DNA of 39,290 bases from Actinomycetales bacterium (GTDB lineage Bacteria > Actinomycetota > Actinomycetes > Actinomycetales > Kineosporiaceae). A program made the translations under genes and the position numbers. A model generated the notes under the pieces. The model searched no databases, had not been told where the DNA came from, and saw nothing but the letters and a program-made list of their open reading frames with translations. The DNA is taken from the NCBI GenBank assembly GCA_012719445.1, contig JAAYAH010000157.1, positions 1 to 39,290 on the forward strand, in the 5' to 3' direction. Positions 24,216-32,178 of the stretch are shown piece after piece; position 1 is the stretch's first letter, and every line of letters starts with the position of its first letter.

Positions 24216-24295
24216 GGAGGACGACCCGGTGAGGCGCTGATCCCATCGGGTCGCGCCGAGGACGGTGAGCCGCGGTCGGGAGTACCGTCACCGCC

Positions 24296-24883
24296 ATGAG
24301 CAGCGACCCCATCTCCCGTCTGCAGTCCCTCGACCGCTTCCGGGTCAGGCAGCGGATCACCCCGATGGTGAACCGGTACGAGATCCGCGCCATCGACCCC
24401 CGCGGCGGGCACGGGGAGATCCTCGCGATGGCCCAGCAGAAGAGAATGGCCCTGAAGGAACAGGTGACGTTCTTCGCCGACGAGAGCCGCACCATCCCGG
24501 TCTTCGGGTTCCGCAGCCGGGCGGTGCTCGACGTCAAGGGCGTCACGGACGTCGTCGACGCGACCGGTCAGCCGCTCGGCACCTTCCGCAAGGACTTCGC
24601 GGCGTCCCTGCTCCGGTCGACCTGGTACGTGGAGGCTCCCGGGCTGCCCACGATCACCGGACAGGAGCGCAACGTCCTCATCGCGATACTCCGGCGGTTC
24701 GTCCTGGAGTTCCTGCCGTACCACTTCGACTTCACCCGGCCCGACGGGTCGCTGGTGATGAGCGTCGACAAGAAGTTCGCGTTCGGGAGGGACAGCTACG
24801 ACGTGGCCCTCCACGAGCCCGGACTCGACCGGCGTCTCGCCGCTGCGGTCGCCGTCGCCCTGGACGCCCTGCAGGCCCGCTGA
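24296..24883 (+). CDS. LURP-one-related (tubby-like) family protein
   Basis: A 195-residue soluble protein beginning MSSDPISRLQSLDRFRVRQRITPMVNRYEI. It shows the pattern of bacterial LURP-one-related proteins: an F.x.RQRITPMVNRY entry, a strand-rich barrel (FGFRSRAVLDVKGVTDVVDATG, LGTFRKDF, STWYVEA) and repeated D..G turns. The tubby/LURP fold is a beta-barrel that in eukaryotes binds phosphoinositides; no bacterial function is established. The ATG at 24296 has no strong ribosome site but is the family start. It lies between two repeat-rich intergenic stretches. Confidence 0.82.
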   Translation: MSSDPISRLQSLDRFRVRQRITPMVNRYEIRAIDPRGGHGEILAMAQQKRMALKEQVTFFADESRTIPVFGFRSRAVLDVKGVTDVVDATGQPLGTFRKDFAASLLRSTWYVEAPGLPTITGQERNVLIAILRRFVLEFLPYHFDFTRPDGSLVMSVDKKFAFGRDSYDVALHEPGLDRRLAAAVAVALDALQAR

Positions 24884-24900
24884 TCGGGCCGGCGCTGTTC

Positions 24901-25053
24901 CGATCCGGTACCTGCACCCGGCGGCTCCGTCGACGTGAGGGACCTCGGCACGCCCCCGTCCCCTGATCGCGTCCGCGCGCCCCGATCCGGTACCTGCACC
25001 CGGCGGCTCCGTCGACGTGAGGGACCTCGGCACGCCCCCGCCCCCTGATCGCG
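24901..25053. repeat. Two 71-bp direct repeats, 82-bp period
   Basis: 24901-24971 and 24983-25053 are identical except for one base, separated by 11 bp. They lie in the gap between the LURP-like and FG-GAP genes (24884-25228). Apart from these and an AT-rich patch at 25105-25150, likely promoter sequence, nothing else is recognised there. They have no clear internal dyad and no coding potential. Confidence 0.9.
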
Positions 25054-25228
25054 CAGTGCGTCACCGAGCAGGGCATCCCGCGACGCCCCGGCCCGGCACC
25101 ACCGATTGTCATTGCTGATAGTCAACAATGGGTCACTGTCAGTTGCCATCGGTCTGGTCCCACGCCGGGCCATCAGGGACTGGTGCCGCGCGTCCGGTGG
25201 GCGCGTCGTCGAGAGGGGATCCGTCGCC

Positions 25229-26854
25229 ATGAGGTCGTGTGCGTCCACCGCCCGAGCCGGGTCGCAGCGGACCGCGCAGGACCGCCGGCCCTGCCGCGGC
25301 CCGTGGATCCGGAGAACCGTTCTCTGTGCAGCCCTGGTCACCGGTTCGGCAGGCCTCGTGGTGTTCGGTGAGCCGGCCGCCCCAGCCGCGGCGGTGCCGG
25401 CCCCACATCCGGACTTCAACGGTGACGGGCTGGCGGACCTGGTCATGTCCGGCAAGGACACCGTGGTCGTCAGTTACCCCGGGCCCCAGGGCGACGAGAT
25501 CATCCGGGCTCCCGGGGGTGACAAGACCGAGTTCGGCTCGGCCGTCGCCAGCGGGGACTTCAACGGCGACGGGTACGACGACCTCGCCATCGGCACGCCG
25601 TGGACGTCGGCGGGAACGGCCACCCACTCCGGCGCGGTGTGGGTGTACCACGGCGGGTCGCAGGGCCTGCTGACCACGGCCACCAAGCCGACCCGCAGAG
25701 TGTCCCTCCGGCAGGGAAGCGGCGGCATCCCCGGGAAGGCCGAGAAGAACGACCAGTTCGGGTACTCGTTGGCCGCTGGCCGGCTCGTCGGGGCGGCGTA
25801 CGACGACCTGGTCGTCGGCAGCATCGGGGAGAGCATCGGGGACAAGGCGTGGGCCGGTTCGGTCACCGTCATCCCCGGCAGTTCCACCGGGCTCGACCCC
25901 AAGACGTCCCGCGCCATCCACCAGGGAACGACAGGGGTTCAGGGAAGCCCGGAGAGCTACGACCGCTTCGGCGCCTCCGTCGCCCTCGGGGACGTGACCG
26001 GTGACGGACGCCTCGACCTGGCGATCGGCGTCCCCGGGGAGAACGAGACCGGGGCCGTGCACCTGCTGCCCGGCTCGACCACCGGACCGAAGGGAGTCGG
26101 CTCCACGAGCGTCCCCGGTTCGACGATCGGTGTCGTGGCGTCCGCCCTCTCCTCCGTCGACCCGTCGAGCAGCGGCTACGCCGCCCTCATGGGCTGGTCC
26201 CTCGTCGTGGACGATCTGACCGGGGACGGACTCGCGGACATCGTCGCGGGCACCCCCTACGCGAAGATCGGGAAGACGGAAGCCTGCGGCGCGGTCGTGG
26301 TGCTGCGCGGGGCCGCCTCCGGCGTGGCGGCCTCCCGCACCCAGATCGTGTCGCAGTCGTCGACGAAGGTCGCGGGAGCGTGCGAGCAGGGAGACTTCTG
26401 GGGCTGGGCGGTCACCATGGGTGATCTCACCGGGGACGGCCGGCCGGAGGTCGTCGTGGGTGCCCACGGCGAGTCGATCGGCAAGACCCTCGGCGCCGGC
26501 GCCTACACCGTGCTGAGGACCACGACCAAGGGGATCACCGGTACCGGGTCGTTGGGCATCAGCCAGGCCTCGCCGTACGTCGCAGGATCGCCCGAAGCCA
26601 GCGACGGGTTCGGCTGGTCGCTCTCGCTGCGGGATCGCAACGCCGACGGGCGGATGGACGTCGTCGTCGGTGCTCCCGGCGAGGTGGTCGCCGGCTGGCC
26701 GGCGGGTGCGGTTGCCCAGCTCACCAGCGACAAGAACGGACGACCCGCCACCGGGTCCGTGACCGTGAACGGCACGAAGTACGCCGACGCCGACGGCAAG
26801 GTGATCTGGCTCGGGTACGCCCTCGGCGTCCTCTCCGCCGTCACGGCCGGGTGA
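25229..26854 (+). CDS. Secreted FG-GAP/integrin-alpha-like calcium-binding protein
   Basis: A 541-residue exported protein. The ATG at 25229 follows GAGAGGGGA. The signal region has a basic N-terminus, then RTVLCAALVTGSAGLVVFGEPAAPAAA. The mature part is a seven-bladed-propeller-like series of FG-GAP repeats, each with a Ca-binding loop: DFNGDGLADL, DFNGDGYDDL, DVTGDGRLDL, DLTGDGLADI, DLTGDGRPEV and DRNADGRMDV. Between them stand FGSAVA, FGYSLA, FGASVA and WGWAVT segments. Proteins of this kind in actinobacteria are extracellular with no assigned enzyme activity; adhesion or a sensor role is inferred only. It is convergent with, and only 42 bp from, the sigma-factor partner gene. Confidence 0.9.
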   Translation: MRSCASTARAGSQRTAQDRRPCRGPWIRRTVLCAALVTGSAGLVVFGEPAAPAAAVPAPHPDFNGDGLADLVMSGKDTVVVSYPGPQGDEIIRAPGGDKTEFGSAVASGDFNGDGYDDLAIGTPWTSAGTATHSGAVWVYHGGSQGLLTTATKPTRRVSLRQGSGGIPGKAEKNDQFGYSLAAGRLVGAAYDDLVVGSIGESIGDKAWAGSVTVIPGSSTGLDPKTSRAIHQGTTGVQGSPESYDRFGASVALGDVTGDGRLDLAIGVPGENETGAVHLLPGSTTGPKGVGSTSVPGSTIGVVASALSSVDPSSSGYAALMGWSLVVDDLTGDGLADIVAGTPYAKIGKTEACGAVVVLRGAASGVAASRTQIVSQSSTKVAGACEQGDFWGWAVTMGDLTGDGRPEVVVGAHGESIGKTLGAGAYTVLRTTTKGITGTGSLGISQASPYVAGSPEASDGFGWSLSLRDRNADGRMDVVVGAPGEVVAGWPAGAVAQLTSDKNGRPATGSVTVNGTKYADADGKVIWLGYALGVLSAVTAG

Positions 26855-26896
26855 TCGCGAGCCGGGGCCGGTACTCGACCGGGTCTGGGCTCGAGA

Positions 26897-28045
26897 TCAG
26901 GTGAACGGGACGTCCGTCCAGAGGTCCGAGTCGTCGGGGGACCCGACGAGGCAGAGGTCCTCGAACACGGCGTCGGCCCGTGCGTCCGCGACCTGCACGG
27001 TCACCTTGGTCCCGCCGTCGAGGGCGACCAGGGTGTTCCGGTCCTGGCTCAGCCACACGGCCTCGCCGCGGACGGTGGTGTTCGGCGTCCGATCCCGGTT
27101 CGAGCTCGACGTGGCCTGCACCACGTCGGTGACCTCGACGGTGACCCCCGCGCCTCCGGTCATCGTCGAGGTGCCCGACCCGCTGTCGAGAACCAGGCGG
27201 GCAGACCACCGGGCGCCGCTGCCCCCGACGGCCCGCTTCCGCTCCTGGACCACGACCCGGGTCGGGGTGAAGGTGGCGGTGTTCCCCCCCACCCAGAAGG
27301 GCAGCTTCACGGACTCGGGCTTGTCGATGGACACCGACTCGGCGACCTGCCGGGTGACCTTGGCGATGGTGGTGGAGGAGAGCTCGCGCCGGGTGGTGTA
27401 GGAGACCGACATCCAGGACTCCGGTTCGTACTCCCACCGGAGCACCGGACAGGAGGCGTCGTCCCCCGGCACGGACAGGCAGACCGCAGGCGCACCGGCG
27501 ACGGGACGTGCGGCACGGGTGGTCCACCCCTTGAGACCCAGCACAGGCTCGTGCTCGGAGAACCGCTGGCCCCGGGCCAGCACGGTGACCGTCACGCCTC
27601 GATCACGCCGCTCGGACTCGAACCCGGTGTACTGCTGGCGCAGCGGCGTCGACTCCCACCGCTCCTCGATCACGGAGCTGGGGAGCCACGTGATCGACAG
27701 GTACCGGCTCATCGGATTGAACGCCCGCATGGTGATCGCGGCACCCGCGATCGCCGATCGCTCGATGTTGCCGTCGTCGGTCGATGCCGACACGTCGGCC
27801 GCCACCCCGGAACCCGAGGCAGGCCCCTGGGACGCCGCCTTGATCCGGTAGGTCGACAGGGTGATGCCGGTCATCAGGGAGACGGCGACGACCGCGGGAA
27901 GGACTCCTGCCGTGATGCACAGGGTCACCCGACGGACCCGGCGCCGGTGCTTCGCCGTCCGGACCGCCTCGCTCACGTTGACCGTGGACGGAGGGATCTC
28001 CGTCGTCGCCTCCTCAAGGAGGACGTGGACGTCATCGCCACGCAT
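26897..28045 (-). CDS. Membrane-anchored protein linked to the sigma factor (putative anti-sigma)
   Basis: A 382-residue protein. The N-terminal 36 residues are cytoplasmic, one hydrophobic helix follows (about 40-62, VTLCITAGVLPAVVAVSLM), then a roughly 320-residue extracytoplasmic part rich in Thr, Ser and Val, with two Cys about ten residues apart (VCLSVPGDDASCPV). No zinc-anti-sigma (HxxxCxxC) motif is present. The start at 28045 lies 5 nt after the sigma-factor stop, so the two are one operon. This position and topology are those of anti-sigma or sensor partners of SigE-family ECF factors. The function is inferred from context; the extracellular part matches no family I recognise. Confidence 0.75.
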   Translation of the reverse strand: MRGDDVHVLLEEATTEIPPSTVNVSEAVRTAKHRRRVRRVTLCITAGVLPAVVAVSLMTGITLSTYRIKAASQGPASGSGVAADVSASTDDGNIERSAIAGAAITMRAFNPMSRYLSITWLPSSVIEERWESTPLRQQYTGFESERRDRGVTVTVLARGQRFSEHEPVLGLKGWTTRAARPVAGAPAVCLSVPGDDASCPVLRWEYEPESWMSVSYTTRRELSSTTIAKVTRQVAESVSIDKPESVKLPFWVGGNTATFTPTRVVVQERKRAVGGSGARWSARLVLDSGSGTSTMTGGAGVTVEVTDVVQATSSSNRDRTPNTTVRGEAVWLSQDRNTLVALDGGTKVTVQVADARADAVFEDLCLVGSPDDSDLWTDVPFT

Positions 28046-28050
28046 GTGAC

Positions 28051-28620
28051 TCAGGCACCTCTCTGGACCACCGGGACGCCGACGAGCTGACCGAGGACGG
28101 GAAGGGTCTCGGTGATCTCCGGGGCGCGCGCGGCCTCGGGCGCATCCGCAAGGGCGAGTCGGAGCGCCTCGAGGGCTCGGTGGGTCTGGCTCTTGATCGT
28201 TCCTGGCGAGCAGCGCAGCGCATCCGCGGCCTGCTCGATGGTGAGGTCCTGGTAGTACCGCAGGACCAGGACGGCGCGATGCCGGGGGCGCAGCGTCGCG
28301 AGGGCGTCGCGGACCGACAGCCGGGTGGCGGTGTCCTCCGGCTCGGCCACCCGGTCCGGCGTGCGGTCGGTCAACCTCACCTTCCACCAGCCCCTCCGCT
28401 GCTCGTCGAGGAACACCCGGACGAGGACGGTGTAGGCGTAGGCGTCCAGGCTGTTGGCGCGGCAGGCACGGTGCCAGTTGAGGTAGAGCTTGGTGATCGT
28501 GGTCTGCACGAGATCGTCCGCCTGGTGCACGTCGCGGCACAGCAGGAACGCGGATCGTCTCAGCGGCTCCTGTCGAGCCATGACGTACTCGCAGAAGTCG
28601 CGGTCCTCTTCCGTGCCCAT
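28051..28620 (-). CDS. SigE-family ECF RNA polymerase sigma factor
   Basis: A 189-residue sigma-70-family protein with only regions 2 and 4. Region 2 is RSAFLLCRDVHQADDLVQTTITKLYLNWHRA; region 4 is LATLRPRHRAVLVLRYYQDLTIEQAADALRCSPGTIKSQTHRALEALR with a clear HTH. This is the actinobacterial SigE (TIGR02983-like) subgroup. The ATG at 28620 has GAAGGGG 7-8 nt upstream; an ATG at 28641 would add seven residues but lacks a ribosome site. The C-terminal 40 residues extend beyond region 4. It is co-transcribed with the membrane protein at 26897, probably its regulator. Confidence 0.93.
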   Translation of the reverse strand: MGTEEDRDFCEYVMARQEPLRRSAFLLCRDVHQADDLVQTTITKLYLNWHRACRANSLDAYAYTVLVRVFLDEQRRGWWKVRLTDRTPDRVAEPEDTATRLSVRDALATLRPRHRAVLVLRYYQDLTIEQAADALRCSPGTIKSQTHRALEALRLALADAPEAARAPEITETLPVLGQLVGVPVVQRGA

Positions 28621-28780
28621 GCCCTGCCCCTTCGCGGTCATGCCGTTCGCATGACGGGCCCGACACCAGGGAGGTTCCCCCCGCTCGGTCTCGAACAGAT
28701 CACGATCCACCGACAACGGATTCGGATGCCACGCGACTCAGTTGGTAGGGTAGGCCCGATCGTCCCCCCGTGGGGCGCTC

Positions 28781-28854
28781 GCGGGTGTAGTTCAATGGCA
28801 GAACATCAGCTTCCCAAGCTGACAGTGCGGGTTCGATTCCCGTCACCCGCTCCA
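28781..28854 (+). tRNA. tRNA-Gly (anticodon CCC)
   Basis: Acceptor stem GCGGGTG (28781-28787) pairs with CACCCGC (28844-28850); the discriminator T at 28851 is followed by an encoded CCA. The anticodon stem TCAGC/GCTGA encloses the loop TTCCCAA, giving anticodon CCC, and the T-arm contains GGGTTCGATTCCC. The 71-nt cloverleaf plus CCA is complete. Its 3' half is the attachment site of the island that follows. Confidence 0.97.
28811..28854 (+). repeat. att1: tRNA 3' half used as attachment site
   Basis: These 44 bp, from the anticodon loop to the CCA, recur at 29768-29811 (one mismatch) and 33822-33865 (identical), and the first 15 bp recur at 35527-35541. Similarity beyond the CCA continues for about 40 bp between this copy and the one at 29768. 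Only this copy has the 5' half needed for a functional tRNA. Confidence 0.92.
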
Positions 28855-29008
28855 CCCAAAGCCCCAGGTCAAGAGCATGATCCCGACCCGGCGACCTTCG
28901 TCACGGGGGTCATTCTTCCCTCGCGTGACCCCAACGTGCCCTCGACTTCGGGCGAGTCGGCCTGTGGAGCCGCAGACCTCCCGGCAAGACCGCGGGTACC
29001 CTTCTGCC

Positions 29009-29311
29009 ATGGACGCCGGGACCGGACTCCACGTCGACCACGAGCGCCTGTCCGAGATCTGTCACCGCTACGGCATCGCTGAGCTGCTGGTCTTTGGTTC
29101 CCAAGCTCGCGGCACCGCCCGCACAGACAGCGACGTCGACATCCTCTACGTCCTGCAGCCGGGACGCCGCCTAGGATGGGAGATCGAGCAGCTTTCCGAC
29201 GAGCTGTCGACCCTCCTGGACCGCCCCGTCGATCTCGTCTCCCTAAGCGCCCTCCATGCGCTCCTTCGCCCTGCGGTCCTTGCGGAAGCCCGGGAACTCT
29301 ATGCAGCGTGA
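29009..29311 (+). CDS. mntA: MntA-type minimal nucleotidyltransferase antitoxin
   Basis: A 100-residue protein of the MNT (NTP_transf_2) family. It carries the catalytic GSx10DxD motif exactly: G30-S31, then D42-V-D44 (LLVFGSQARGTARTDSDVDIL). In characterised HepT-MntA pairs this enzyme transfers AMP units from ATP to a Tyr of the HEPN toxin, neutralising it. The ATG at 29009 gives family length. The stop lies 11 nt inside the next gene (hepT), so the two are translationally coupled. It is the only operon between the first two tRNA-derived att copies. Confidence 0.92.
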   Translation: MDAGTGLHVDHERLSEICHRYGIAELLVFGSQARGTARTDSDVDILYVLQPGRRLGWEIEQLSDELSTLLDRPVDLVSLSALHALLRPAVLAEARELYAA

Positions 29312-29684
29312 TCTCTTGCTCCTGACCGAGCTCATCGACGCCGGCGAACAGGCCCAACAGCTCGTCCATGGAGTCACTCCTGAGGAGCTGACCAACGATC
29401 GCCCTCGGCGCGACGCCCTGCTGTGGAACTTCACAGTCCTCGGTGAAGCCGCCGCGCAGCTTTCCCCCGATCTCAAGCAACGCTTCCCCACTGTCCCGTG
29501 GCAGCAACCGACGCGTCTTCGCAACCGGATCGTCCACGGCTACTGGTCCGTGGACATCGGCATCCTGCACACCACGGCAACCGACCAACTGCCCGGCTTC
29601 ACCACCCAGGTACGTCAGGTCCTCGATCAACTCACTCACGACAACCCTCCGGCCCCGGAGCCCGGGCCATTGCCGGGCCATTAG
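29301..29684 (+). CDS. hepT: HepT-type HEPN ribonuclease toxin (DUF86)
   Basis: A 127-residue all-helical HEPN protein. The active-site motif Rx4HxY is present as R74-NRIV-H79-G-Y81; Arg and His are the RNase residues, and Tyr81 is the residue AMPylated by MntA in known systems. DUF86 features such as WNFTVLGEAAAQLSPDLKQRFP and PWQQPTRLRNRIVHGYW are present. The ATG at 29301 overlaps mntA by 11 nt. The C-terminal PAPEPGPLPGH tail lies against the element end. All key residues are intact, so the pair is probably functional as a phage-defence or stability module. Confidence 0.92.
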   Translation: MQRDLLLLTELIDAGEQAQQLVHGVTPEELTNDRPRRDALLWNFTVLGEAAAQLSPDLKQRFPTVPWQQPTRLRNRIVHGYWSVDIGILHTTATDQLPGFTTQVRQVLDQLTHDNPPAPEPGPLPGH

Positions 29685-29782
29685 CCCAGGTCAACCAGGG
29701 GCACTCCAGGCCACTCCAGACCCGCCCGACCAGCGCGAACGCCGTGGTTCCTGGGTGATTCGGGCGGTTCCCAAGCTGACAG
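29675..29782 (+). repeat. Element-end repeat A (108 bp, ends in att)
   Basis: This 108-bp segment, ending in the first 15 bp of att2, recurs without gaps at 35434-35541 with roughly 80% identity (89 of 108 by eye). Shared blocks include CCCAGGTCAACC, GAACGCCGT and TGATTCGGGCGG. It appears to be the right end of one family of integrated elements. Confidence 0.8.
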
Positions 29783-29811
29783 TACGGGTTCGATTCCCGT
29801 CACCCGCTCCA
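29768..29811 (+). repeat. att2: tRNA 3'-half copy
   Basis: A 44-bp copy of tRNA positions 28811-28854 with one mismatch (A for G in the variable region). The 5' half of the tRNA is missing, so it is not a tRNA gene. The right flank (29812-29850) still resembles the sequence after the real tRNA. Confidence 0.92.
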
Positions 29812-29881
29812 TGCAAAGCCCCAGATCAGGAGCATGATCCGGACCCGGGGCCTCGTTGTTTTGGATGATCGCACACTCATC

Positions 29882-29899
29882 GTGCAACCCATGTGCAAC
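29882..29899 (+). promoter_or_regulatory. Arm-type integrase site candidate (left)
   Basis: GTGCAAC twice with an 11-bp period (29882-29888, 29893-29899), about 70 bp inside att2. The same pair with the same spacing lies about 90 bp inside att3. Direct repeats near both att sites are typical arm-binding sites of tyrosine integrases. Otherwise the 29812-30309 stretch holds only the 103-bp inverted repeat. Confidence 0.55.
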
Positions 29900-30035
29900 T
29901 ACCGCGAGGGCACGAGCGCCCCGACGGCCCCGTCGTCGGGGTCGTCGCGGGGTACCGTCCCGTCGTCCTCATCGCTGCTGTCCCTCTTCCCGATCATGTC
30001 GGCGATGGCGTCGGCGATGTGTCGATCAGCCGTCT

Positions 30036-30138
30036 GGACGACAACCTCTGATCTCGCGAGTGACGCGTTTGAGGACCTCTTTCCGCCTCCACAAACCGCG
30101 AATCCGTCTGTTCTTCTTCTGATTCTGCACACTGCTGC
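30036..30138 (+). repeat. 103-bp inverted repeat, left copy
   Basis: The reverse complement of 31935-32037 with 99 of 103 matches and no gaps. The right copy encodes the C-terminus of the FkbM-type gene. The left copy is therefore a decayed, oppositely oriented fragment of a related gene end, or one terminus of a mobile segment of about 2.0 kb. Confidence 0.93.
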
Positions 30139-30309
30139 AGAGATGAAGGTTGCCACGCCAATCCGCTGGATCGACCCATGAGGACGCCGGGTCCGCGGCC
30201 CCCTGCTGGTCGTCTGCCAGCAGCTCACCCTGTTCCCATCCCCATCCGGAAGCTGGGAGATCATCTCGCTACACTCCGGCGGCCATCCCACCAGCACAGG
30301 GACTCCGCA

Positions 30310-30681
30310 GTGATCCAGAACATGCTCAAGCGGCGCGTGGAGACGCGCCTTGTCACCTTGCTCGGTCTTGTCCTTGTCGCGCTTGTCCTCGGCGGGTACG
30401 TCGGCAATCACCTGGCGTGGGGCAGCAAGACCCTCACCGTGGCGAAGGGACGGGTCCACCTGCTCAACGCCGACACCGGTCTGATCAGCTTCGCAAGCCA
30501 CGACGCCCCCACCATGACCGTCAGCGGCAGCATCTCGTGGACTGCCGCGAGCGGAGAGGGTGACGGCAGGCCGCCGTGTCTGCGGTTGGGCCAATCGATC
30601 GAGGCGGAGATCGGTTACACCTGGGTGAGAGAACCGGGCGGTGGGCGCCACCCGGTGATCGCCTGGATGCGGTGCCCCTGA
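30310..30681 (+). CDS. Small membrane-anchored hypothetical protein
   Basis: A 123-residue protein. The GTG at 30310 has AGGGA 7 nt upstream. A basic start (LKRRVETR) leads into one hydrophobic helix (LVTLLGLVLVALVLGGYVG), then a roughly 90-residue extracytoplasmic region with two Cys (near GRPPCLRLG and the C-terminal WMRCP). The topology is that of a signal-anchored protein. The family is not recognised. It lies inside the segment bounded by the 103-bp inverted repeats, with no operon partner; transcription probably ends before the gap that follows. Confidence 0.6.
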   Translation: MIQNMLKRRVETRLVTLLGLVLVALVLGGYVGNHLAWGSKTLTVAKGRVHLLNADTGLISFASHDAPTMTVSGSISWTAASGEGDGRPPCLRLGQSIEAEIGYTWVREPGGGRHPVIAWMRCP

Positions 30682-31084
30682 GCCTTGCTCTCGACGGGAC
30701 ACTTAACGGACACGATTCGATGGCGAACGACGCCCAACGACCACGACGGGCGTCGCCGAACCGACGCCTATCAATGCAGGTCACGCGCCTTGATGACCGA
30801 GGACCGCAATCATGGTCGGTGTATCAGCGGGATAGGGGCCGTCGTCACAGCTCGGTCCACTCCAGGCCCCTTTACCAACAAGTCAAGTGACCCCCAACAA
30901 GTGAAGTGACCCCCACCCCCATCACGTGGGCAGACCTCGGGACGAGGGCGGCCCACCGCCATCACGTCCACAGGAGGCGGTGTGTCTCGGCAGGAGCGGG
31001 GTTGGCGTTCACCAATACCACTATCAACCACTTTTGGTAGGGGCTCTGCTACTCTTCGACGCCACAACAGGGGACTGGGGAGAG
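30682..31084. other. Gene-poor stretch with a mobile-element-like end
   Basis: No supported gene. At 30878-30915 two 19-bp units lie in tandem: ACAAGTCAAGTGACCCCCA and the same with one change. On the minus strand they read TGGGGGTCACTT, similar to ends of some actinobacterial insertion sequences, so they may be a relic terminus. The AT-richer bases 31010-31060 probably hold the promoter of the FkbM-type gene. Confidence 0.5.
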
Positions 31085-32047
31085 ATGGCTGTCAACGAAA
31101 CCGCTCCGCCCACGGCGACCGCACCAGGAGCTCCCCACAAGGAAGAGATCCTGGTTGACAGGGACTTCGCGATGCTGGTGACCGCGTGCAGGTACAACCT
31201 CACGGACCGGGCCGAGGCTCAACGCTCTGCACATGATCTTGTTGAGCTCTTCTTCACACTTGCCAAGATCCTTCAGGTGGACCTGTTCATCGAGGCCGGC
31301 GCGAAAGAGGCTGACAGTTCGCGGCGGGCACGACGGACGCTCAAGCCGGAGCGGGTTGTCGCCTTCGAGGCCAACCCGTTCACGTACAAGAGGTTCGCCA
31401 GAGTCAATGCGGACGCGACAGGTGTCGAGTACGAGCACCTTGCCCTCAGCGACGAGCCGGGGACCGTGACGCTCAACGTGCGGCGCGCCGCAGACGGCAG
31501 GCCGTCGGCCGACGGCCAGGCCTCGCTGCTCACGCGAGCTTCTGACCAGTCGACAGATTTCGTCGAGATCACCGTGGACGCGACGACGCTCGACCTCTAC
31601 TTCGGCGACCAGGATTTCGAGCGGGCAGCGCTCTGGATCGATGTCGAGGGCGCGGCTCGACCCGTTCTGAACGGTGGCCGGGTCACTTTGGAGAAGGCCG
31701 CGGTCGTCATCGTCGAGGTCGAGGATCGGCGGTTCTGGGGTGAGGACCAGTGGCTACGGCCAGAGGTCCTGTCCTACCTCTACGACCGGGGCCTTGTGCC
31801 GGTCGCCCGGGACTTCCAGTCCCGGTACCAGTACAACATCGTCTTGGTGCGGTCGAACCTGTTTGAGACAGTCGACCAGGTGCGCTGGGCGGTCACGTTG
31901 TTCAGTTCCGGAGCCTACGGCAACCATTCATTACGCAACAGTGTGCAGAATCAGAAGAAGAACAGACGAATTCGCGGTTTGTGGAGGCGGAAGGAGGTCC
32001 TCAAACGCGTCACTCGCAAGATCAGAGGTTGTCGTCCATCCGCCTGA
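31085..32047 (+). CDS. FkbM-family methyltransferase-like protein
   Basis: A 320-residue protein with the FkbM SAM-methyltransferase layout: LFIEAGAKEADSSRRARR (motif I), VVAFEANPFTYKRFARVN (motif II with acidic E), YEHLALSDEPGTVTLNV, then LWIDVEGAARPVLNGG and VVIVEVEDRRFWG. Motif I has Ala-Lys where many members have Asn, so activity is not certain. FkbM enzymes O-methylate sugars, lipids or polyketides. The ATG at 31085 has GGGGAGAG directly upstream. The last 35 residues are strongly basic (QNQKKNRRIRGLWRRKEVLKR-like) and are encoded by the 103-bp inverted repeat. It lies in the middle island unit and may be cargo from a surface-polysaccharide locus. Confidence 0.8.
   Translation: MAVNETAPPTATAPGAPHKEEILVDRDFAMLVTACRYNLTDRAEAQRSAHDLVELFFTLAKILQVDLFIEAGAKEADSSRRARRTLKPERVVAFEANPFTYKRFARVNADATGVEYEHLALSDEPGTVTLNVRRAADGRPSADGQASLLTRASDQSTDFVEITVDATTLDLYFGDQDFERAALWIDVEGAARPVLNGGRVTLEKAAVVIVEVEDRRFWGEDQWLRPEVLSYLYDRGLVPVARDFQSRYQYNIVLVRSNLFETVDQVRWAVTLFSSGAYGNHSLRNSVQNQKKNRRIRGLWRRKEVLKRVTRKIRGCRPSA
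31935..32037 (-). repeat. 103-bp inverted repeat, right copy
   Basis: The partner of 30036-30138. It lies within the last codons of the FkbM-type gene, whose stop is at 32045-32047. Together the copies bound 2,002 bp. Confidence 0.93.
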
Positions 32048-32178
32048 ACGGCCAGGTGCAGGAAGCCCCGGCGCGCCCCGACCCGAACCACCCCGGATGT
32101 CAATCACGGAACCGTCAGTAGAGCCCTGCACCTTGCCAGAACTCGTCACATGCCTGTGAGTTGGGCTTCTGCTGAGTC

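Noticed and set aside
29768-29811. Second tRNA-Gly gene (also at 33822)
   Set aside because: Only the anticodon-loop-to-CCA half is present; the preceding bases cannot form acceptor, D or 5' anticodon arms. These are attachment-site copies.
30810-31067. Minus-strand 85-codon frame in the gap before the FkbM-type gene
   Set aside because: No ribosome site, no domain, and it crosses the tandem 19-bp repeats; treated as chance.
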